Part shown: positions 33,770 to 41,843 of the stretch, piece after piece
Layout: the number at the start of each line of letters is the position of its first letter
Position numbering within the stretch: the stretch's first letter is position 1
Assembly (NCBI RefSeq): GCF_001040705.1
Contig: NZ_CVQP01000001.1
Coordinates: 240,324 to 304,323, forward strand
Direction of reading: 5' to 3'
DNA: 64,000 nt
Origin: Rhodococcus sp. RD6.2
Lineage (GTDB): Bacteria > Actinomycetota > Actinomycetes > Mycobacteriales > Mycobacteriaceae
The notes under the pieces: generated by a model
What the model saw: only the letters and a program-made list of their open reading frames with translations
The model's database searches: none
Told to the model about the DNA's origin: nothing
Made by a program: the position numbers and the translations under genes

Positions 33770-35029
33770 ATGCGCTCGGTTGAGGAGCAGCAGGCCAGGG
33801 TGACCGCTGCCGCCGTCGCCCCCAGACCTGTCCGGGTCGCGATCTCCGAGGCCCAGGGCCTGCTCTGCGCGGAGGAGGTGGTCACCGAGCGTCCACTTCC
33901 CGGTTTCGATCAGGCCGCGATCGACGGTTACGCCGTCCGCAGTGTCGACGTCGCGGGTGCGGGTGGCCGCCAGGTCGGTGACGACGGCGCGCCCGTCGAC
34001 GTCGTGCTTCCGGTGGTCGGTGAGGTCGCAGCGGGGTCGCGTCAGGCCACCCGGTTGCAGCCTCGTCAGGCCGTCCGAGTCGACACAGGCGCTCCCATGC
34101 CGACTCTCGCCGACGCCGTCCTGCCCCTCGATCGCACCGACGGGGGACGCAACCGTGTCCGGGTGCTGAGCTCCGTTCGCTCCGGCGACTACGTCCGTCG
34201 CGTCGGCGACGACGTCCAGCCGGGCGATGTCGCCGTCCGCGCGGGCACCATCATCGGAGCGGCGCAGGTCGGCCTGCTCGCCGCGGTCGGCCGCGACAAG
34301 GTGCTGGTGCATCCGCGTCCACGCCTGTCGGTGATCAGCGTCGGCGGCGAACTCGTCGACGTGGACCGCACGCCCGGACCGGGTCAGGTGTACGACGTGA
34401 ACTCCTATGCGCTCGCCGCCGCGGCCCGGGACGCGGGCGCCGACGTGAACCGGGTCGGCATCGCGGGCACGGACCTGCGACGCCTGCGTGAGGTCGTCGA
34501 GGGGCAGCTGATTCGCTCGGAGATCGTGGTCATCGCCGGTGCCGTCGGCGGGGGAGCGTCCGACCAGGTCCGCGAAGCGCTGCGCGAGCTCGGTGACCTG
34601 GAGGTCGAGCGGGTCGCCATGCATCCGGGGTCGGTGCAGGGCTTCGGTCAGCTCGGCCGGGACGAGGTTCCGACCTTCCTTCTGCCGTCGAATCCGGTCA
34701 GTGCCCTCGTCGTGTTCGAGGTGATGGTGAGGCCGCTGATCCGGATCGCGCTCGGCCGTAGGCAACCGATGCGTCGAATCGTCTCGGCGCGGACCGTCGC
34801 GCCGATCACCTCGATCGAGGACCGCAAGGGTTTCCTCCGCGGGCAGTTGATGCGCGACGAGTCGACCGGGGAGTACCTCGTTCAGGCACTTGGCGGGGCG
34901 CCCGGATCCTCGTCCCATCTGCTGGCGACACTTGCCGAGGCGAACTGCCTGGTCCTGGTGGACCCGGAAGTGACGGACATCCGCACGGGTGACCGCGTCG
35001 ACGTCGCGTTCCTCGCCCAGCGGGGCTGA
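33770..35029 (+). CDS. moeA: Molybdopterin molybdotransferase MoeA/Glp-like
   Basis: 419 residues from MRSVEEQQARVTAAAV. It has the MoeA motif PGFDQAAIDGYAVRS, the MoCF-like domain (RLSVISVGGELVDVDRTPGPGQVYDVN) and the late LPSNPVSALVVFE. MoeA inserts molybdate into molybdopterin-AMP. An in-frame GTG at 33746 immediately follows the galU stop, but GGGAGGC and the mycobacterial N-terminus favour the ATG. In actinobacteria this copy is always beside galU and sepX, so a Glp-like role at the divisome is also possible. Confidence 0.9.
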   Translation: MRSVEEQQARVTAAAVAPRPVRVAISEAQGLLCAEEVVTERPLPGFDQAAIDGYAVRSVDVAGAGGRQVGDDGAPVDVVLPVVGEVAAGSRQATRLQPRQAVRVDTGAPMPTLADAVLPLDRTDGGRNRVRVLSSVRSGDYVRRVGDDVQPGDVAVRAGTIIGAAQVGLLAAVGRDKVLVHPRPRLSVISVGGELVDVDRTPGPGQVYDVNSYALAAAARDAGADVNRVGIAGTDLRRLREVVEGQLIRSEIVVIAGAVGGGASDQVREALRELGDLEVERVAMHPGSVQGFGQLGRDEVPTFLLPSNPVSALVVFEVMVRPLIRIALGRRQPMRRIVSARTVAPITSIEDRKGFLRGQLMRDESTGEYLVQALGGAPGSSSHLLATLAEANCLVLVDPEVTDIRTGDRVDVAFLAQRG

Positions 35030-35033
35030 CCGC

Positions 35034-35693
35034 GTGAGTACGTCGTCGCTGCGCCGCTACACGGTGCACCCGGGTTGGCCGGCACGCCTGGGTCCACTGG
35101 TGGTGCCTGCCGGTCGGGTGACGTTGCGCCCGATCCGGCTGCGGGACGCCGCGACCTGGAGCAGGCTGCGAATCCGCGACGAGGATCACCTGCGCCCCTG
35201 GGAGCCCACGGGCGAGGGACCGTGGGATGCGCGGCATCACATCGGAAACTGGCCAGGGCTGTGTTCGTCACTGAGGGCGGAGGCACGTCGGGGGCGGATG
35301 CTGCCGATGGTGATCGAGCTGGACGGCAGGTTCTGCGGTCAGTTGACGATCGGAAACGTGGTGCGCGGTGCGCTTCGATCTGCGTGGATCGGGTACTGGG
35401 TGTCGCAGGCGGACGGTGGTCGGGGTGTCGCGACGGCCGCGCTCGCGCTCGGGCTCGATCACGGCTTCGGGCCCGTCGGGCTGCACCGGATCGAGGCGAC
35501 GGTGCGCCCCGAGAACCTCGCGAGCCGGGCGGTGCTGCAGCACGTCGGTTTCCGGGAGGAAGGTCTGCTCGAGCGGTATCTCGACGTCGACGGGCGGTTC
35601 CGTGACCACCTGCTGGTCGGCCTCACCGCCGAGGAACTCGAGGCCACGGCCGCCGATCGGCTGGTGCGTGCCGGTCGCGCCGCGTGGGGCTGA
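35034..35693 (+). CDS. rimJ: GNAT family N-acetyltransferase (RimJ/RimL type)
   Basis: 219 residues from a GTG 4 nt after the moeA stop. The acetyl-CoA-binding loop is WVSQADGGRGVATAALALGL (the Q/RxxGxG/A pattern), and the RimJ-type region is HRIEATVRPENLASRAVLQH. The partner substrate is a protein N-terminus in RimJ proper, but this is not certain for actinobacterial members. It continues the galU-moeA cluster. Confidence 0.88.
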   Translation: MSTSSLRRYTVHPGWPARLGPLVVPAGRVTLRPIRLRDAATWSRLRIRDEDHLRPWEPTGEGPWDARHHIGNWPGLCSSLRAEARRGRMLPMVIELDGRFCGQLTIGNVVRGALRSAWIGYWVSQADGGRGVATAALALGLDHGFGPVGLHRIEATVRPENLASRAVLQHVGFREEGLLERYLDVDGRFRDHLLVGLTAEELEATAADRLVRAGRAAWG

Positions 35694-35883
35694 GGCCCTG
35701 GTTACATTTCCGCTACCGAGCGTGCATCGATGCGGCAGTAGTGACTAATGTGGCATGTGGGAAAGGTGAGTCGGCGCGTCTGCGGGGAACAGCGAGTCGA
35801 GACAACTAGCCTGAGTAGGCCTACCGGGTCAAATACGCAGGTGAGTGCTGCGCTGGCAGACGACAGGGAGGGAGGTCGCCGAC

Positions 35884-36714
35884 ATGCCGAACTCACTGGT
35901 GGTTGTCGCGCTGGTCGCGATGTGGCTGTTCGTGCTGCTTCCGATGCAGGCCAAGCGTCGTCCGCGAATCCGGCAAACCACGGACGCGGCGCTGGCGACC
36001 AGAGTCCTCGACCGTGATCAGCACGCGCGGCAACATCGCCGCGGCCCGGCGACCGGGCACCGGAGCGACCCGCACTGGAGCCCGGATCCGAATCGGCCGA
36101 TGCATGCGGAGGACTGGATGGAATCGCAAGCCAGAACGGACGCGGACCACGACCAGGGCTACGACGAAGTCGACACGCACGGCGAGTACGACGAATACGA
36201 CGACTACGACGTGCGCGACCGCGAGGAGCACGAGGCGGCTCCGAAGTCGCGTGAACGTGCGACCTATCGCCGCGGACGCGGCGGCTTCGATCCCGAGGCG
36301 GACGCGATCGCTCGCGCTGCGCGGTACGGGTTTCGGCAGCGGACGGTCCTCGGCCTCGTGCTCGCCGCGATCATGGCCGCAGCGCTCGCGTTGATCATCT
36401 CGTCGACCATGTGGTGGTTGTGTGCCGCCGTGGTGGCGACGCTCGGAGGGTACCTCGCGTACCTGCGTCGACAGGTGCAGATCGAGCACGAGATCCGGCA
36501 CCGGCGCCTGGCTCGGCTGAGCCGGTCTCGGCTCGGTGTGGAGTCCCGCGACGATGCCGAACTGCGTCTCGTGCCGTCGCGGCTGCGCCGGCCGGGCGCG
36601 GTGGTTCTCGAGATCGACGACGAGGATCCCGTCTTCGACCACCTGGCTCACCACGACATCCATTTCGACGAGGGTGACGGCACCGACGAAGTGCGCCGCG
36701 TCGTCGGTCAATAG
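35884..36714 (+). CDS. sepX: Divisome membrane protein SepX/GlpR-like
   Basis: 276 residues. An N-terminal helix (NSLVVVALVAMWLFVLLPMQ, residues 3-22) precedes a basic stretch and a very acidic tract (about 95-125: DHDQGYDEVDTHGEYDEYDD). Two more helices follow near 158-200, and the C-terminus is cytoplasmic and charged (VVLEIDDEDPVFDHLAHHDI). This architecture and the galU-moeA-rimJ neighbours match SepX of Streptomyces and GlpR of corynebacteria, which support FtsZ-ring function. The start is chosen at MPNSLVVV so that the helix is N-terminal. Confidence 0.82.
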   Translation: MPNSLVVVALVAMWLFVLLPMQAKRRPRIRQTTDAALATRVLDRDQHARQHRRGPATGHRSDPHWSPDPNRPMHAEDWMESQARTDADHDQGYDEVDTHGEYDEYDDYDVRDREEHEAAPKSRERATYRRGRGGFDPEADAIARAARYGFRQRTVLGLVLAAIMAAALALIISSTMWWLCAAVVATLGGYLAYLRRQVQIEHEIRHRRLARLSRSRLGVESRDDAELRLVPSRLRRPGAVVLEIDDEDPVFDHLAHHDIHFDEGDGTDEVRRVVGQ

Positions 36715-36803
36715 CCCGAAAAGCTCCTGCGACCAGCCGATTTTCCTGTTCCAGGATGTGCCTGTTAGAGTTGCCGAGCACTCCTTGAAGGGGTGTGAGG
36801 ACT

Positions 36804-36879
36804 GGGGCTGTGGCGCAGTTGGTAGCGCGCTTCGTTCGCATCGAAGAGGTCAGGGGTTCGATTCCCCTCAGCTCCACCA
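36804..36879 (+). tRNA. tRNA-Ala (anticodon CGC), CCA encoded
   Basis: A 76-nt cloverleaf with acceptor GGGGCTG/CAGCTCC, D-arm GCGC/GCGC, anticodon stem CTTCG/CGAAG with loop TTCGCAT (anticodon CGC, reading GCG), and T-arm AGGGGTTCGATTCCCCT. The CCA end is encoded (36877-36879). Confidence 0.95.
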
Positions 36880-36885
36880 GTTCGA

Positions 36886-36926
36886 CACAGAGGGCGCTCC
36901 CGCGATCGGCGGGAGCGCCCTCTGTG
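36886..36926 (+). terminator. Perfect 18-bp hairpin after tRNA-Ala
   Basis: Arms 36886-36903 and 36909-36926 pair perfectly around GATCG, starting 7 nt past the tRNA. The stem is long and GC-rich, with only a short TTT after it. Confidence 0.8.
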
Positions 36927-37021
36927 CATTTGTGCGACGTGGCCCGACTGCGTGTTGCTGACTGATTGCTTAGCATCTAGTCGAATTGGACGTCCGTCCA
37001 TCTTTCGTCGCGAAAACGCTC

Positions 37022-37050
37022 TTGACCTGATGTCTGATGTGGTCTAATCC
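37022..37050 (+). promoter_or_regulatory. Candidate promoter of the first Ig-repeat gene
   Basis: TTGACC (37022-37027) and TAATCC (37045-37050) are 17 bp apart; TCTAAT (37043-37048) overlaps the -10 position. The gene starts about 110 nt downstream, leaving a long untranslated leader. Confidence 0.5.
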
Positions 37051-37161
37051 TCTGCGACTTTGTGCCCGCGAGGCGACATGCCGAGGTAACTGGCGCACCG
37101 AGAACACGAGTACGGCGGATCGAACAACCCCAGTGTTTTCGGGCCGCTGTGGAGGAAATGC

Positions 37162-38580
37162 ATGTCAGAACACAGCATTCGCCGCGTGGTTGGCGGGGTC
37201 AGCGCTTTTGCGATCGCGGCAGGCTTCGCCGTGGTCACCGGATCGGGTGTCGCCCAAGCGGCGTCCGGGACGGTCGACTGGTGGGACGGGAACAGCCACT
37301 TCACCCGGACAGTGAGCAACACGACGCCCGCTGAGGGAGACGTGGTCACGGTCTCCACCAAGTTCGAGCGCAAGGCATGGACCACGCTCGAGATTCTCTA
37401 CGGCGTCAAGGACGTGCATGCGCCCTGCCTGACGTACGTCGAGGGGTCCGCGAAGGTCGACGGCTCGCCGCGTGGTCTGGACAGCCAGGGGGCGGACTTC
37501 GCGAAGGTCGCCGGCAGCTGGACGGTGTACCCGAACATCGACCCGAAGTCCCACACGTTCGAGTTCTCCTACAAGGTCGGGCCGGATTGCGCTCGGGACA
37601 CTGCGCTGCAGTCGGGCATGCACTACAGCGGCTCGCTCGGTTCGGGAACCTACGACAACAAGGGCCCGGCGATCACGGTCGGCAAGAACGCCTCGACCAC
37701 CACCCTCGCCGCGGTGACGGGTGCTCAGGTCGGGCAGGCCGTGACCCTGTCGGCCACCGTCACCGGCGGCGCCAACGGTGACACCGTCGACTTCTACGAC
37801 GGTGGCACCAAGATCGGTTCGGGCGCGCTGAACAACGGTGTCGCGACCTACTCGTGGACCCCGGGCAACCGCGGCTCGCACACCCTGGTCGCGAAGTTCC
37901 CCGCCACGGCGAAGGCGAACGCCTCCGAGTCGGGTGCGCAGAGCGTGCAGATCACCGACGCGGACGCCAACTCGTCGACCGTGCTCGCGCCGGTCGGCAA
38001 TGCACAGGTCGGACGCCCCTCGGTGCTGAAGGCGACGGTCTCCCCGGCCGGTGCCGGCGGCACGGTCACGTTCAAGGACGGCGCCGCGGTGCTCGCCGAG
38101 GTTCCGGTCCCCGCGAACGGTGAGGCCACCTACACCTGGGTGCCGTCCACGTCGGGCGCCCACGCGATCAGCGCGGCCTTCTCCGGCCGGGCCGGTGTGA
38201 CCGCTTCGACTGCGAACGCGACCATCACCGTGGCCGAGGCGCCGGCAGGCAACGTCTCGTCGACCACGGCGCTCGCCATCGGTGGCAACCCGACGGTTGG
38301 CGCATCGAACATGCTCTCGGCTCAGGTTTCGCCCGGAAACGCGGGTGGCTCGGTCACGTTCAAGGACGGCGACACGGTCATCGGTACCGCCCAGGTGGAT
38401 GCCAACGGCAATGCCGGCCTCGCGTGGACTCCGGCGACTGCCGGTCAGCGCGTCATCAAGGCCGAGTACTCGGGCGCGGGCAACGTGAATGCGTCCGCCG
38501 ACTCGGAGTCCGTCCAGGTCGCGGCCGCCCCCGGCGGCGGTGACGGCGGCAACGGCAGCTCGTTGTTCGGCTCCAGCTAG
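37162..38580 (+). CDS. Secreted Ig-like repeat protein, first paralog
   Basis: 472 residues. A Sec signal peptide (about 1-33) ends in GSGVAQA before ASGTVDWW. The N-terminal domain (35-175) has two cysteines (CLTY and CARD) that could form a disulfide. Three bacterial Ig-like repeats follow (about 178-268, 269-360 and 365-450), each with the pattern VG-x-x-x-L-x-A-x-V, then GGTVTFKDG, then ATYTWVP. A Gly-rich linker ends in NGSSLFGSS. It is paralogous to the gene at 41844. No LPxTG or lipobox is seen, so it is probably secreted or bound non-covalently to the envelope. GGAGG precedes the ATG. Confidence 0.8.
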   Translation: MSEHSIRRVVGGVSAFAIAAGFAVVTGSGVAQAASGTVDWWDGNSHFTRTVSNTTPAEGDVVTVSTKFERKAWTTLEILYGVKDVHAPCLTYVEGSAKVDGSPRGLDSQGADFAKVAGSWTVYPNIDPKSHTFEFSYKVGPDCARDTALQSGMHYSGSLGSGTYDNKGPAITVGKNASTTTLAAVTGAQVGQAVTLSATVTGGANGDTVDFYDGGTKIGSGALNNGVATYSWTPGNRGSHTLVAKFPATAKANASESGAQSVQITDADANSSTVLAPVGNAQVGRPSVLKATVSPAGAGGTVTFKDGAAVLAEVPVPANGEATYTWVPSTSGAHAISAAFSGRAGVTASTANATITVAEAPAGNVSSTTALAIGGNPTVGASNMLSAQVSPGNAGGSVTFKDGDTVIGTAQVDANGNAGLAWTPATAGQRVIKAEYSGAGNVNASADSESVQVAAAPGGGDGGNGSSLFGSS

Positions 38581-38589
38581 ACCCGGTCA

Positions 38590-38627
38590 ACGGATCCCCG
38601 TCACCGCATGCGGTGACGGGGATCCGT
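38590..38627. terminator. Perfect 38-bp palindrome between convergent genes
   Basis: Two 19-bp arms meet without a loop at CCGCATGCGG. It starts 9 bp past the Ig-repeat stop and also serves the convergent acyl-CoA ligase gene. Confidence 0.85.
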
Positions 38628-38648
38628 CGTTTCCGGTAGTGGGTGTCG

Positions 38649-40400
38649 TCAGCCCGCGTACAGATCCTCGATCTGCGGTGCGTACTTGTCCGCGATCGGC
38701 TTGCGGCGCAGTTTCAACGTCGGCGTGAACTCCTCGCCGCCGGGTTCCCAGACGTCGGGGAGCAGCGCGAACTTCTTGACCTGTTCGACGTGTGACAGCT
38801 GGCTGTTCGCGGCGGCGACGGCGCGGTCGATCTCCGCTCGCACCTCGGGGCTGTCCGTGAGTTCACCCGGGGAGCGGCCGGATCCCGCGAAGGCGGCCGC
38901 GACGTCCTGATCGAGGGTGAGGAGCGCCGTCACGTAGGGGCGGGCGTCTCCGATCGCGACGGCGCCTGCGATCAGCGGGCTCGCCGCGTGCAGTGCGTCC
39001 TCGATGGCCGCCGGGGAGATGTTCTTGCCGCCGGTGGTGACGATCAGTTCCTTCTTGCGGTCGACGATCGTCACGTAGCCGTCGGCGTCGATGGTCGCGA
39101 TGTCGCCGGTGTGCAGCCAGCCGTCGGCGTCGAGTGTGTCGGCGGTCTTCTCCGGCTCGCCGCGGTAGCCCCGCATGACGCCGGGCCCGGAGACGAGCAG
39201 TTCGCCGTCGTCGGCGAGCTTGAGTGTCATGCCGGTCACCGCCTCGCCGACCGACCCGATGCGGATCGACCCGGGCCGGTTCGCGGTTCCCATGGCGGTC
39301 GTTTCCGACATACCCCACACCTCGCAACACGGTATGCCGAGGCCGAGGATGAAGGTCAGCACGTCGGGTGAGATCGGCGCGGCGCCGGTGAAGGCGATGC
39401 GGACCTCGTCCATGCCGAGCTTGCGGCGGATCGAGGCAAGGACCAGACGGTCCGCGGCTGCGTGCTGCAGTTCCAGCCGGTGCGGAACGGGGACGCCCGC
39501 CGACCGCATTCGGGCGACGCGCATTCCCACGTCGACGGCCCAGCGAGCCAGCTTCTCCTTGGTCCCACTCTCGGCGTCGATCGCAGCTTCGATCCCGGCC
39601 TTCACCTTGTACCAGACCTGGGGGACGGCGAGGAAGAGCGTGGGGTGAACCTGTGGCAGCACGGTTGTCGCCTGCTTCATGTCAGCGAGGGTCGTGATCT
39701 CCGCCGCAAAGAAGATCGGGAGGTAGTGGGCGACGGCCCGGTTCGCGATGTGTGCATCGGGCAGGTACGACACGCCTCGATCGTCGGACGTGGGGTGCGC
39801 GAGGTCGACGGCGGCGTCGCGGTAGGCGAAAATGTTCGAGTGGGTGAGCTCCACGCCCTTGGGAGGCCCCGTCGTGCCGGACGTGTAGATGATCGTGACG
39901 AGGTCGTCGGGGCGCACGTCCCGCCAACTCGCGTCGAAGTCGAAGGCCGGGTCGGGATTCGCCTCGAGGTCGGCGAGGTCGACGGCTCCGTCAGAGGCTC
40001 CGTCGACGCAGACGACGTGTTCGACCGAGGTTCCTGGGATCGCCTCGCGGATCGCCGGAAGGAACTGGCTCTCGCACACCATGACCCGGTTGCGCGCGTT
40101 GGTCAGTACGTGCCGTAACTGCTCGGCGGCGAGGGTGTTGTACACCGAGAACGGGGTGGCTCCCGCGTGCAGAGCCGCGGTGTCGACGAGGTTGAACTCG
40201 GGGCGGTTCGTCAGCATGATCCCGACCGTGTCGCCGTGTCGGACACCGAGATTGGCGAGCCCGGCGGCGATGGATCGAACGCGCTCGCCGTACTCGTGCC
40301 AGGTGATGGCCACACTGTCGGCGGGGGTGCGCAGTGCGATCTTGTCAGGATGGCGGGCGACGGTGTCCTGGAATGCGGCGCAGAGGGTGTCGAGGCTCAT
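38649..40400 (-). CDS. AMP-dependent fatty acyl-CoA ligase (FadD-type)
   Basis: 583 residues. The ANL-family motifs are present: the P-loop-like IIYTSGTTGPPKGVELTH near residue 175, the A8-like GYRGEPEKTADTLDADGWLHTGD and DGYVTIVDRKKELIVTTGGKN. This gives ATP-dependent activation of a carboxylic acid, probably a medium or long-chain fatty acid, to the CoA thioester. AGGAGG lies 9 nt before the ATG. It is convergent with the Ig-repeat gene and not in an obvious operon. The fatty-acid chain length is not predictable. Confidence 0.92.
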   Translation of the reverse strand: MSLDTLCAAFQDTVARHPDKIALRTPADSVAITWHEYGERVRSIAAGLANLGVRHGDTVGIMLTNRPEFNLVDTAALHAGATPFSVYNTLAAEQLRHVLTNARNRVMVCESQFLPAIREAIPGTSVEHVVCVDGASDGAVDLADLEANPDPAFDFDASWRDVRPDDLVTIIYTSGTTGPPKGVELTHSNIFAYRDAAVDLAHPTSDDRGVSYLPDAHIANRAVAHYLPIFFAAEITTLADMKQATTVLPQVHPTLFLAVPQVWYKVKAGIEAAIDAESGTKEKLARWAVDVGMRVARMRSAGVPVPHRLELQHAAADRLVLASIRRKLGMDEVRIAFTGAAPISPDVLTFILGLGIPCCEVWGMSETTAMGTANRPGSIRIGSVGEAVTGMTLKLADDGELLVSGPGVMRGYRGEPEKTADTLDADGWLHTGDIATIDADGYVTIVDRKKELIVTTGGKNISPAAIEDALHAASPLIAGAVAIGDARPYVTALLTLDQDVAAAFAGSGRSPGELTDSPEVRAEIDRAVAAANSQLSHVEQVKKFALLPDVWEPGGEEFTPTLKLRRKPIADKYAPQIEDLYAG

Positions 40401-40536
40401 CGTGGATCCTCCTTGACTGGCGGACCGGGGCCACCCAGGGCAGCGATGTGACCCACGTCACCTACCAGGATAGCCCCGCGGCGTCCGGCATTCTGGGCGG
40501 TTGGCCGTGCGCCCGAATCGGAGCACACTGAGTGAT

Positions 40537-40692
40537 ATGGATCACAGAATGTCGGATGACGAGTTGCGCAGGGCGATCCGGAAGTTGCGGGAGCGCGCCG
40601 ACTACGCCCGTGGCCACGAGGATGCGGCCGCGGCCGAGGAGATCGAGCGAACCATCCGCGGCTACCAGGACGAGATGGCCACGCGACTGTAG
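40537..40692 (+). CDS. Small charged helical protein of 51 residues
   Basis: MDHRMSDDELRRAIRKLRER followed by ADYARGHEDAAAAEEIERTI and RGYQDEMATRL. It is almost entirely a charged amphipathic helix. An internal ATG (40549, MSDDELRRA) may be the real start. It is compact and of coding-like composition, lying between fadD and the SDR gene. The family is not recognised. Confidence 0.55.
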   Translation: MDHRMSDDELRRAIRKLRERADYARGHEDAAAAEEIERTIRGYQDEMATRL

Positions 40693-40781
40693 GTCGTGCG
40701 CGACCGGGCGACGGCGGCCTATATCGGCTCGCCGTGCGCTGGTGGGCGGTCGCGTCACCGCTGCCGCCGTAGACTCCCGCC

Positions 40782-41660
40782 GTGAATCGAGTGCGCACCC
40801 GCGTACGGACGGCAGGGGGTCTCGTGAGGAATCTCGGCGGCAAGAAGTGTCTGATCACCGGTGCCGGAAGTGGAATCGGTCGCGCCACCGCGCTGGCCTG
40901 CGCGGCCGAGGGCGCACAACTGTTCCTCACCGACATCAACGAAGTGGGCCTTGCCGAGACCGTCGCGACCATCACCGCGCGCGGCGGTGACATTGTGGAA
41001 TCTCGTGCCCTCGACATCGCTGACTACGACGCCGTCACCGAGTGGGCGGTGCAGGTCCACGGCGACCACGGTTCACTCGACGTCGTGATGAACGTCGCCG
41101 GGATCTCCGCGTGGGGGACTGTCGAGAATCTCGAGCACCGGCACTGGAAGTCGATGGTCGACGTCAACCTGATGGGCCCGATCCACGTCATCGAGAACTT
41201 CGTGCCGCCCATGGTTCGTGCGGGCCGGGGTGGGCACCTGGTGAATGTGTCCTCGGCCGCCGGATTGCTGGCACTGCCGTGGCACGCGGCGTACAGCGCA
41301 AGTAAGTTCGGGCTGCGCGGCGTGTCGGAGGTGCTGCGGTTCGACCTGGAGCAGCACGGGATCGGTGTCTCTCTCGTGGTTCCCGGAGCGGTCCAGACTC
41401 CGTTGGTCGGGACGGTCGAGATCGCCGGTGTCGACCGGAACGACCCGAAGGTTCAGAAGGCCGTCCACCTGTTCGAGAGGCGCGCCGTGACCCCGGAGAA
41501 GGTCGCGCAGTGCATCGTGCGGGGAATCGAGAAGGAACGGTTCCTCGTCTACACCTCGCCGGACATCCGATTCGGATACTGGTGGGCCCGGAAGTTCGCG
41601 TGGCCCTACGAGTTCGTGATGCGTCAGGCGAACCGCCAGTTCTCGAAATATCTGCGCTGA
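40782..41660 (+). CDS. Short-chain dehydrogenase/reductase
   Basis: 292 residues. The Rossmann motif is TGAGSGIG (about 26-33), the NAG-type motif is NVAG, and the catalytic Ser and YxxxK are in VNVSSAAGLLALPWHAAYSASK. The C-terminal extension (RFGYWWARKFAWPYEFVMRQ) looks membrane-associating. It is an NAD(P)-dependent oxidoreductase of unknown substrate. The GTG at 40782 adds an Arg-rich leader; a GTG at VRNLGGKK would be more typical. Confidence 0.88.
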   Translation: MNRVRTRVRTAGGLVRNLGGKKCLITGAGSGIGRATALACAAEGAQLFLTDINEVGLAETVATITARGGDIVESRALDIADYDAVTEWAVQVHGDHGSLDVVMNVAGISAWGTVENLEHRHWKSMVDVNLMGPIHVIENFVPPMVRAGRGGHLVNVSSAAGLLALPWHAAYSASKFGLRGVSEVLRFDLEQHGIGVSLVVPGAVQTPLVGTVEIAGVDRNDPKVQKAVHLFERRAVTPEKVAQCIVRGIEKERFLVYTSPDIRFGYWWARKFAWPYEFVMRQANRQFSKYLR

Positions 41661-41843
41661 CACGCTCTGCGGCGACCGTTTCCTGACGTCTGGACGAACG
41701 TTCGACCAGTTCGCCGAAACTGGCTCTGCAAGTGATCGAACCGTGATCTACTGCACCCCGATCTCAATCCGATCCGCCTCTATCGGCGGTTCGTGACCAC
41801 ACCACTGGGGCCTTTCGTGGGGGCCGCATTCGGAAGGAATGGC

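Noticed and set aside
32768-34918. Long minus-strand frame opposite galU and moeA
   Set aside because: Antisense shadow of two clearly recognised enzymes; composition is His/Arg-rich and non-globular.
36804-36926. tRNA-Ala as an integration site for a genomic island
   Set aside because: No integrase, no repeated tRNA 3' end downstream, and the following genes have ordinary composition.
41705-41735. CCAGTT/AACTGG hairpin upstream of the second Ig-repeat gene
   Set aside because: The stem is only 6-7 bp and lies upstream of the likely promoter; too weak to call an operator or terminator.
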